A stretch of DNA of 38,753 bases. It comes from Streptomyces sp. yr375. Lineage in GTDB: Bacteria; Actinomycetota; Actinomycetes; Streptomycetales; Streptomycetaceae. Positions 33,221-38,753 of the stretch are shown here, piece by piece. Position numbers and translations under genes: made by a program. Below the pieces are notes generated by a model, which was not told the DNA's origin, did no database searches, and was given only the letters and a program-made list of their open reading frames with translations. The stretch covers positions 61,142-99,894 of the forward strand of contig NZ_FOFF01000030.1 of assembly GCF_900110755.1 (NCBI RefSeq). The letters are read 5' to 3'. Position 1 is the first letter of the stretch. The number at the start of each line of letters is the position of its first letter.

Positions 33221-33679
33221 ATGCGAGCCAAGCTCTCCTACGCCGTCACGGCCGCCGTCCTGGTCTTCTACTTCGTCCTGGTCGGCAGCCGCGGCGTCAT
33301 GCTCATCCAGTCGGGCACGCTGCTGACGGTCACCTTCGGCGTGGCGGTGCTGATCCTGCCGGTCATCGGCGTCTGGTTCCTGTGGAAGAACACCCAGTTC
33401 GTCCGCCGGGCCAACGCCCTCGCCGCCGAGCTCGACGCCGAGGGCGGCCTGCCCGTCGACGAACTCACCCGCACCCCGGGCGGCCGCGTCGACCGCGACT
33501 CGGCCGACGCGGTCTTCGCCCGCCGCAAGGCCGAGACCGAGGCGTCCCCCGACGACTGGCGCACCTGGTTCCGCCTGGCCGTCGCCTACCACGACGCCCG
33601 CGACACCCCCCGCGCCCGCAAGGCCATGCAACGGGCGATCACCCTGCACACCGGCAAGCAACAGACCGAAACAGCCTGA
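33221..33679 (+). CDS. Small membrane protein with TPR-like cytosolic tail
   Basis: The 152-residue protein has two transmembrane helices (about 7-23 and 36-55). The charged C-terminal region has WRTWFRLAVAYHDARDTPRARKAMQRA, which looks like a single tetratricopeptide-type helical pair. ATG with GAGG upstream. It follows dapB by 47 bp and is conserved at this place in Streptomyces (from memory). No function is known to me. Confidence 0.85.
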   Translation: MRAKLSYAVTAAVLVFYFVLVGSRGVMLIQSGTLLTVTFGVAVLILPVIGVWFLWKNTQFVRRANALAAELDAEGGLPVDELTRTPGGRVDRDSADAVFARRKAETEASPDDWRTWFRLAVAYHDARDTPRARKAMQRAITLHTGKQQTETA

Positions 33680-33704
33680 CGAAGACCGAGAAGACGGAAA
33701 AGAC

Positions 33705-33747
33705 GGAGGGGCCGGCCCGCCGCACCCAGCGGCGAACCGGCCCCTCC
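33705..33747. terminator. Bidirectional hairpin terminator
   Basis: An 11-bp perfect stem (33705-33715 with 33737-33747) lies between the convergent ends of the membrane protein gene and the PH-like gene. An inner GCCG/CGGC pairing extends it. It can serve both strands. Confidence 0.8.
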
Positions 33748-33769
33748 GACCTGCATACGTTTCGCGGGA

Positions 33770-34384
33770 TCAGCCGCGCAGACTCCCGTGCCGGTCCTGC
33801 CGGTCCTGCCGGTCCTGCCGGTCCTGTCGGTTCTCCGGCCGGTTCTCCGCGGCCCACGCCTCGACCGCGTCCGCCGCCCGGTCGAACGCCTCGGACCGCG
33901 CCAGGAAGTCCGCCCCGTGCGTGGTCAGCAGCGCCGTACCCGCCTCGCTGGGCCGGTCGTGCCGTACGACGGTCAGGGCCTGCCCCTGGACGGTCCGCGG
34001 CAGCCCCAGCCAGCGCACCGGCTGCTGCACGGTCCGCACGGCCACGACCCGCTCCCAGGGCACCGTCCGCGTGACGAGGAAGCTCACGTGCCGCAGCCCC
34101 CGGTCGCTCACCCACACCCCCACCCGCAGCAGCCGCAGGGCGCAGGCGATCACCAGCAGCGAGCACCCGAAGACCGCACCGGCCTCCGACACCGACCCGG
34201 TCAACGCGATGATGACGGCCGCGAACAGCACGTACGAGGCGAGCAGCAGCGCCAACGCGGCCACCCCGACCCGCCAGGGACCGGGCCGGTAGGGGCGCCG
34301 CCAGCGCTCGTGGTCGTCGAAGGGCAACGCGACGTCGTCCGCCGCCTCGAATGCGCGGTCGGCCGTCAGGAAGGGCAGGGGCAC
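33770..34384 (-). CDS. PH-like domain membrane protein
   Basis: The 204-residue protein has two transmembrane helices (about 37-62 and 68-86). A bacterial PH-type segment follows (VGVWVSDRGLRHVSFLVTRTVPWERVVAV...). A C-terminal helix leads into a polar tail with four exact QDR repeats. GTG start with AGGA 6 bases upstream. It is convergent with the previous gene and divergent from thyX. No function is known; such proteins are common in actinobacteria. Confidence 0.82.
   Translation of the reverse strand: MPLPFLTADRAFEAADDVALPFDDHERWRRPYRPGPWRVGVAALALLLASYVLFAAVIIALTGSVSEAGAVFGCSLLVIACALRLLRVGVWVSDRGLRHVSFLVTRTVPWERVVAVRTVQQPVRWLGLPRTVQGQALTVVRHDRPSEAGTALLTTHGADFLARSEAFDRAADAVEAWAAENRPENRQDRQDRQDRQDRHGSLRG
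33791..33826 (-). repeat. Four-copy 9-bp in-frame tandem repeat (QDR)
   Basis: CCGGTCCTG is repeated four times exactly, and encodes Gln-Asp-Arg on the minus strand at the end of the PH-like protein. It keeps frame, so copy-number change would only lengthen or shorten the tail. Confidence 0.9.
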
Positions 34385-34601
34385 GGCGGGTCCTCACTCG
34401 ATCATGCTGGGGCTGTGCCCGGTGAGGCTATCCGCCCGCGCCCCCGCTCACCATCATCGGGGGCCCGGACGGAGTCCGCGTCCTCGGGCCGCCCGCGACT
34501 ACCGTGGTGGCACGTCCCGCGGCACGCCCGTCACCGTCCGGCCCAACGGCCCCCGTAAAGTTGGCGCCGCCCGGCAGACGCGATGGAAGGACCCCCGCAC
34601 A

Positions 34602-35342
34602 GTGACCGACAGTCCCGCCGACGACCTCAAGCCCAGCTTCCGCAGCGATGTCACCGTCGAACTGGTCAAGCACACCGCGTCCGACGCCGACGTGCTCTTC
34701 GCCGCCCGTGTCTCGACCGCCGGCGAACAGTCCCTGGAGGAGCTGGGCAAGGACCCCGTGCGCTCCAAGGGGCTGATCAACTACCTGATGCGCGACCGGC
34801 ACGGCAGCCCGTTCGAGCACAACTCGATGACGTTCCTGATCAGCGCCCCGATCTTCGTCTTCCGCGAGTTCATGCGGCACCGCGTGGGCTGGTCCTACAA
34901 CGAGGAGTCCGGCCGCTACCGCGAGCTCCAGCCGGTCTTCTACGTCCCCGACGCGTCCCGCAAGCTGGTCCAGCAGGGCCGCCCCGGCAAGTACGTCTTC
35001 GTCGAGGGCACCGAGGCCCAGCAGGAGCTGGTGAGCCGCACGATGGAGGACTCCTACCGCCAGGCCTACGAGGCCTATCAGGAGATGCTCACCGCCGGCG
35101 TCGCCCGCGAGGTCGCCCGCGCGGTCCTCCCGGTCGGCCTGTTCTCCTCCATGTACGCCACCTGCAACGCCCGCTCGCTGATGCACTTCCTCGGCCTGCG
35201 CACCCAGCACGAACTGGCGACGGTCCCGTCCTTCCCGCAGCGGGAGATCGAGATGGTGGGCGAGAAGATGGAGACCGAGTGGGCCAAGCTCATGCCCCTC
35301 ACCTACGCCGCCTTCAACGCCAACGGCCGCGTCGCCCCGTAG
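34602..35342 (+). CDS. thyX: Flavin-dependent thymidylate synthase
   Basis: ThyX makes dTMP from dUMP using FAD, NADPH and methylene-tetrahydrofolate. The 246-residue product has the ThyX signature RHR-x3-S-x-N-x2-S-x-R at 92-105 (RHRVGWSYNEESGR). It also has the conserved NARSLMHFLGLR near the C-terminus. The GTG start has AAGGA about 10 bases upstream; further upstream sequence in frame looks non-coding. It is the usual thymidylate synthase of Streptomyces, alone or next to ThyA. Confidence 0.97.
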   Translation: MTDSPADDLKPSFRSDVTVELVKHTASDADVLFAARVSTAGEQSLEELGKDPVRSKGLINYLMRDRHGSPFEHNSMTFLISAPIFVFREFMRHRVGWSYNEESGRYRELQPVFYVPDASRKLVQQGRPGKYVFVEGTEAQQELVSRTMEDSYRQAYEAYQEMLTAGVAREVARAVLPVGLFSSMYATCNARSLMHFLGLRTQHELATVPSFPQREIEMVGEKMETEWAKLMPLTYAAFNANGRVAP

Positions 35343-35476
35343 CGGCCGTAGCGGCCGTAGCCGCCGTTACGGAGATGAGCTGCGAAGACGAGCGACGGAG
35401 ACGTATGTACGGATCATCCGTGCGAAGTGTCCGTATTGCGGCATTTAGAGAAGTTCATCTAGCCTGATCAAACGGA

Positions 35477-35524
35477 CCCGGCACTGCTTGAACCCCCGAG
35501 CAGGCAGTGCCGGGCTCCTTCTTT
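35477..35524 (+). terminator. Hairpin between thyX and dapA
   Basis: CCCGGCACTGC (35477-35487) pairs perfectly with 35514-35524 over 11 bp, enclosing 26 bases; a pyrimidine/T-rich CTCCTTCTTTG follows. It lies 135 bp after the thyX stop. It may end the thyX message or a short separate transcript from the AT-richer sequence just before it. Confidence 0.7.
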
Positions 35525-35588
35525 GTCATGACTTTTCGGCACCCCCCGAGGGCAGACCCCACGGTGAGCAACGAGTAGCGTGTCACCC

Positions 35589-36488
35589 ATGGCTCCGACC
35601 TCCACTCCGCAGACCCCCTTCGGGCGGGTCCTCACCGCCATGGTCACGCCCTTCACGGCGGACGGCGCACTCGACCTCGACGGCGCACAGCGGCTCGCCA
35701 CCCACCTGGTGGACGCAGGCAACGACGGCCTGGTCGTCAACGGCACCACCGGCGAGTCCCCCACCACCAGCGACGCGGAGAAATCGGACCTGGTACGAGC
35801 CGTCCTCGAAGCCGTCGGAGACCGCGCCCACGTGGTCGCCGGCGTCGGCACCAACGACACCCACCACAGCGTCGAGCTCGCCAAGGCCGCCGAACAAGCC
35901 GGCGCGCACGGCCTCCTCGTCGTCACCCCGTACTACAACAAGCCCCCGCAGGAGGGCCTGTACCGGCACTTCACGGCCGTCGCCGACGCCGCCGACCTGC
36001 CGGTCATGCTCTACGACATCCCCGGCCGCAGCGGCGTCCCCATCGGCACCGAGACACTGGTCCGCCTCGCGGCGCACCCGCGGATCGTCGCCAACAAGGA
36101 CGCCAAGGGCGACCTGGGCCGCGCGAGCTGGGCCATCGCCCGCTCGGACCTGGCCTGGTACTCCGGCGACGACATGCTGAACCTGCCGCTGCTCTCCGTG
36201 GGCGCGGTCGGCTTCGTCTCGGTCGTCGGCCACGTCGCCACGCCGGACCTGCGCGCCCTCGTCGAGGCGTTCACCGCAGGTGACGTCCAGAAGGCCACCG
36301 AGATCCACCAGAAGCTGCTCCCGGTCTACACGGGCATGTTCCGCACCCAGGGCGTCATGACGACGAAGGCGGCGCTCGCCTTGCAGGGCCTGCCCGCCGG
36401 CCCGTTGCGCTCGCCCATGGTCGAGTGCTCACCCGAAGAGATCGAACAACTCAAGATCGATCTTGCCGCGGGCGGGGTACAGCTCTGA
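35589..36488 (+). CDS. dapA: 4-hydroxy-tetrahydrodipicolinate synthase
   Basis: DapA condenses pyruvate and aspartate semialdehyde, the first step of the lysine/diaminopimelate branch. The 299-residue TIM-barrel enzyme has NGTTGES (51-57), TPYYNKPPQEG, the catalytic Tyr141 in YDIPGRSG, and the Schiff-base Lys169 in IVANKDAKG. The ATG 35589 start (MAPTSTPQTPFGR) is chosen from memory of Streptomyces homologues; GTG 35580 in frame is an alternative and RBS evidence is weak for both. Works in the same pathway as DapB upstream. Confidence 0.96.
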   Translation: MAPTSTPQTPFGRVLTAMVTPFTADGALDLDGAQRLATHLVDAGNDGLVVNGTTGESPTTSDAEKSDLVRAVLEAVGDRAHVVAGVGTNDTHHSVELAKAAEQAGAHGLLVVTPYYNKPPQEGLYRHFTAVADAADLPVMLYDIPGRSGVPIGTETLVRLAAHPRIVANKDAKGDLGRASWAIARSDLAWYSGDDMLNLPLLSVGAVGFVSVVGHVATPDLRALVEAFTAGDVQKATEIHQKLLPVYTGMFRTQGVMTTKAALALQGLPAGPLRSPMVECSPEEIEQLKIDLAAGGVQL

Positions 36489-36566
36489 CAACAGACTTCA
36501 CAACTGAATAAGCAGGCCACCGGTGCCTGCGATCCACAACGACAACTGCTTCTGCACGAACGTCAT

Positions 36567-36598
36567 GCGCGCCACGTGCCCACCGGTACGTGGCGCGC
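36567..36598 (+). promoter_or_regulatory. Perfect 11-bp hairpin directly before the rnj RBS
   Basis: GCGCGCCACGT (36567-36577) pairs with ACGTGGCGCGC (36588-36598) around a 10-base loop. It ends 6 bases before the GAGGAG ribosome binding site of rnj. It may be the dapA terminator, or a leader structure affecting rnj translation or stability. There is no U-tract of note. Confidence 0.65.
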
Positions 36599-36616
36599 GT
36601 GTTTGAGGAGAGTCTT

Positions 36617-38302
36617 TTGAGCCATCCGCATCCCGAACTCGCCCCGCCCCCGCCGCTCCCCGCGGGAGGCCTCCGGGTCACCCCGCTCGGCGGCCTCGGC
36701 GAAATCGGCCGGAACATGACGGTCTTCGAGTACGGCGGCCGTCTGCTGATCGTCGACTGCGGAGTGCTCTTCCCCGAGGAGGAGCAGCCCGGAATCGACC
36801 TGATCCTGCCGGACTTCACGTCCATCAGGGACCGCCTCGACGACATCGAGGGCATCGTCCTCACCCATGGCCACGAGGACCACATCGGAGCCGTCCCCTA
36901 CCTCCTCCGGGAGAAGCCGGACATCCCGCTGATCGGCTCCAAGCTGACCCTCGCGCTCATCGAGGCCAAGCTCCAGGAGCACCGGATCCGCCCGTACACC
37001 CTCGAGGTGGTGGAGGGGAACCGCGAGCGGATCGGCCCGTTCGACTGCGAGTTCATCGCCGTCAACCACTCGATCCCGGACGCCCTCGCGGTCGCCATCC
37101 GCACGCCGGCGGGCATGGTGGTCCACACCGGCGACTTCAAGATGGACCAGCTCCCGCTGGACGGCCGTCTCACGGACCTGCACGCGTTCGCCCGGCTGAG
37201 CGAGGAGGGCATCGACCTCCTCCTCTCCGACTCGACGAACGCCGAGGTCCCGGGCTTCGTACCGCCGGAGAAGGACATCTCCAACGTCCTGCGCACGGTC
37301 TTCGGCAACGCCCGCAAGCGGATCATCGTGGCGAGCTTCGCCAGCCATGTGCACCGCATCCAGCAGATCCTGGACACGGCGCACGAGTACGGCCGCAGGG
37401 TCGCCTTCGTGGGCCGCTCGATGGTCCGCAACATGGGCATCGCCCGTGACCTGGGCTACCTCAAGGTCCCGCCGGGCCTGGTGGTGGACGTCAAGACCCT
37501 CGACGACCTCCCGGACCACGAAGTGGTCCTGGTCTGCACGGGCTCCCAGGGCGAACCGATGGCGGCCCTGTCCCGCATGGCCAACCGCGACCACCAGATC
37601 CGCATCGTCCCCGGCGACACGGTGATCCTGGCCTCGTCGCTCATCCCGGGCAACGAGAACGCGGTCTACCGCGTGATCAACGGCCTGACCCGCTGGGGCG
37701 CGAACGTCGTCCACAAGGGCAACGCCAAGGTGCACGTCTCGGGCCACGCGTCCGCGGGCGAGCTCCTGTACTTCTACAACATCTGCCGCCCGAAGAACCT
37801 GATGCCGGTCCACGGCGAATGGCGCCACCTGCGCGCCAACGCCGAGCTGGGCGCCCTGACCGGTGTCCCGCACGACCGCATCGTCATCGCCGAGGACGGC
37901 GTGGTCGTCGACCTCATCGAGGGCAAGGCGAGAATCTCCGGCAAGGTCCAGGCGGGTTACGTCTACGTCGACGGCCTCTCGGTCGGTGACGTCGGCGAGC
38001 CGGCCCTGAAGGACCGGAAGATCCTGGGCGACGAAGGCATTATCTCGGTCTTCGTCGTCGTGGACTCCTCCACCGGCAAGATCACCGGAGGCCCGCACAT
38101 CCAGGCCCGCGGCTCGGGCATCGAGGACTCGGCCTTCTCGGCCGTCACCCCGAAGATCGCCGAGGTCCTGGAACGCTCGGCCCAGGACGGCGTCGTGGAA
38201 CCCCACCAGTTGCAGCAACTCATCCGCCGCACCCTGGGCAAGTGGGTCTCCGACACCTATCGCCGCAGGCCGATGATCCTCCCGGTCGTGGTGGAGGTCT
38301 GA
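36617..38302 (+). CDS. rnj: Ribonuclease J
   Basis: RNase J is a metallo-beta-lactamase/beta-CASP ribonuclease with endo- and 5'-exonuclease activity in RNA processing. The 561-residue product has the metal motif HGHEDH (84-89), a later VNHSIPDA, VHTGDFKMD, the beta-CASP motif area SFASHVHR, and VSGHAS near 380. The TTG start at 36617 has GAGGAG 6 bases upstream and gives MSHPHPEL, the usual N-terminus. A GTG at 36590 lies inside a hairpin and has no RBS. It is followed by a strong terminator. Confidence 0.96.
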   Translation: MSHPHPELAPPPPLPAGGLRVTPLGGLGEIGRNMTVFEYGGRLLIVDCGVLFPEEEQPGIDLILPDFTSIRDRLDDIEGIVLTHGHEDHIGAVPYLLREKPDIPLIGSKLTLALIEAKLQEHRIRPYTLEVVEGNRERIGPFDCEFIAVNHSIPDALAVAIRTPAGMVVHTGDFKMDQLPLDGRLTDLHAFARLSEEGIDLLLSDSTNAEVPGFVPPEKDISNVLRTVFGNARKRIIVASFASHVHRIQQILDTAHEYGRRVAFVGRSMVRNMGIARDLGYLKVPPGLVVDVKTLDDLPDHEVVLVCTGSQGEPMAALSRMANRDHQIRIVPGDTVILASSLIPGNENAVYRVINGLTRWGANVVHKGNAKVHVSGHASAGELLYFYNICRPKNLMPVHGEWRHLRANAELGALTGVPHDRIVIAEDGVVVDLIEGKARISGKVQAGYVYVDGLSVGDVGEPALKDRKILGDEGIISVFVVVDSSTGKITGGPHIQARGSGIEDSAFSAVTPKIAEVLERSAQDGVVEPHQLQQLIRRTLGKWVSDTYRRRPMILPVVVEV

Positions 38303-38334
38303 GCGACGTACGACCTCTCGTACGCGTGAACTAG

Positions 38335-38372
38335 GAGCGGGGCGCCTCGATTTGCATCGAGGAGCCCCGCTC
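38335..38372 (+). terminator. rnj terminator
   Basis: The 16-base arms (38335-38350 and 38357-38372) pair with one mismatch around a 6-base loop. It lies 32 bases after the rnj stop and isolates it from the rRNA operon. A smaller 7-bp hairpin (38307-38313 with 38318-38324) precedes it. Confidence 0.88.
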
Positions 38373-38466
38373 AAGTACGTTTACGTCTCCGCCTGAACGG
38401 GAACCCGGCAGCTTCGTGCTCCGGAACCAGTCTCCGAGAGGGGCCGGGAAAACCGACTCAGAACTT

Positions 38467-38567
38467 CTGATAAAGTCGGAACCGCCGGAAAGGAAACCGC
38501 GAAACAAAAGCGGGAACCTGGAAAGCACCGAGGAAAGCGGATCGGAAAACGATCTGATAGAGTCGGA
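38467..38567 (+). promoter_or_regulatory. Two similar rRNA promoter modules
   Basis: CTGATAAAGTCGGAA (38467-38481) and CTGATAGAGTCGGAA (38554-38568) are near-identical and 87 bp apart. Each contains a -10-like box (TAAAGT 38471-38476; TAGAGT 38558-38563). -35 boxes are poor. Streptomyces rRNA operons have several tandem promoters, so these are probably two of them. Confidence 0.6.
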
Positions 38568-38568
38568 A

Positions 38569-38753
38569 ACGCAAGACCGAAGGGAAAAAGCCCGGAGGAA
38601 AGCCTGAGAGAGTCTCTCGGGTGAGTACAAAGGAAGCGTCCGTTCCTTGAGAACTCAACAGCGTGCCAAAAATCAACGCCAGATATGTTGATACCCCGTT
38701 CCCGGCAGTGATAGCCGGGGATGAGGTTCCTTTGAAATAAGACACAGCGAGGA
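38569..38753 (+). other. Pre-16S rRNA leader (16S gene itself outside the window)
   Basis: The sequence CCTTGAGAACTCAACAGCG (38645-38663), followed by GTGCCAAAAATCAACGCC and TATGTTGAT, is the conserved leader of Streptomyces rRNA operons. A small hairpin (38700-38706 with 38714-38720) and GAGGTTCCTTTGAAAT follow. The window stops within the leader, upstream of the mature 16S 5' end. It therefore contains antitermination and RNase III processing signals but no mature rRNA. Confidence 0.85.

Noticed and set aside
36563..38374. A 603-codon minus-strand frame opposite rnj
   Set aside because: Shadow of RNase J; no RBS, and composition typical of antisense GC bias.
38416..38745. Short frames within the rRNA promoter and leader
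   Set aside because: The region is purine-rich non-coding leader with conserved rRNA signals; frames arise by chance.
1..38753. tRNA genes, IS elements or transposases
   Set aside because: None recognised on either strand; the window contains no mature rRNA.

Overview
The window is high-GC actinobacterial chromosome, almost certainly from a Streptomyces. The evidence is third-position GC bias, many GTG/TTG starts, GGAGG-type ribosome binding sites, stem-loop terminators with poor U-tracts, and gene order. A type VII (ESX) secretion locus is followed by rpsO-pnp-pepR-dapB-thyX-dapA-rnj and then the leader of a ribosomal RNA operon. From memory, S. coelicolor carries the same segment around SCO5717-SCO5745.

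Region 1 (1-5.9 kb) holds the first part of the ESX machine. On the minus strand are eccE, an overlapping conserved gene, and the 5' end of a gene with a Gly/Ala/Pro-rich N-terminus. Diverging from these are eccB and the mycosin protease gene mycP.

Region 2 (6.0-17.6 kb, plus strand) is the cargo region. Two WXG100-like genes precede a 564-residue effector with an ESX-type N-terminus and a C-terminal bacterial RNase A-like (CdiA-CT type) domain. Behind it lie a CdiI-like immunity gene, a headless second RNase A-like module, and a second, paralogous immunity gene. Next come an SseB/SAV_915-like protein, a small helical protein, a WXG-headed protein with a glycine-rich hydrophobic segment, and an overlapping gene for a small membrane protein. 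The region ends with a WXG protein carrying a long disordered Gly/Thr/Arg tail, a second mycosin, and the canonical esxB-esxA pair, closed by a 17-bp perfect hairpin.

Region 3 (17.7-27.2 kb) starts with a GntR regulator beside a perfect inverted repeat and a stretch of apparent remnant DNA. A minus-strand operon follows: WXG-like protein, WXG/alpha-beta hydrolase fusion, lipoprotein. Then comes eccC (minus, three FtsK/SpoIIIE ATPase domains) divergent from eccD (plus). A DUF397-type gene marks the edge of the ESX locus.

Region 4 (27.6-38.75 kb) is core genome: ribosomal protein S15, PNPase, an M16 peptidase, DapB, a membrane protein, a PH-like membrane protein, ThyX, DapA and RNase J. After the rnj terminator are two similar candidate -10 modules and the conserved pre-16S leader. 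The window ends before the 16S gene starts.

The ESX core (EccB, EccC, EccD, EccE and mycosins) probably exports WXG100-type proteins. The cargo region looks like a set of antibacterial effector/immunity modules. The RNase A/CdiI module is well supported. A membrane-active module and a lipase/lipoprotein module are inferred from architecture and gene order.
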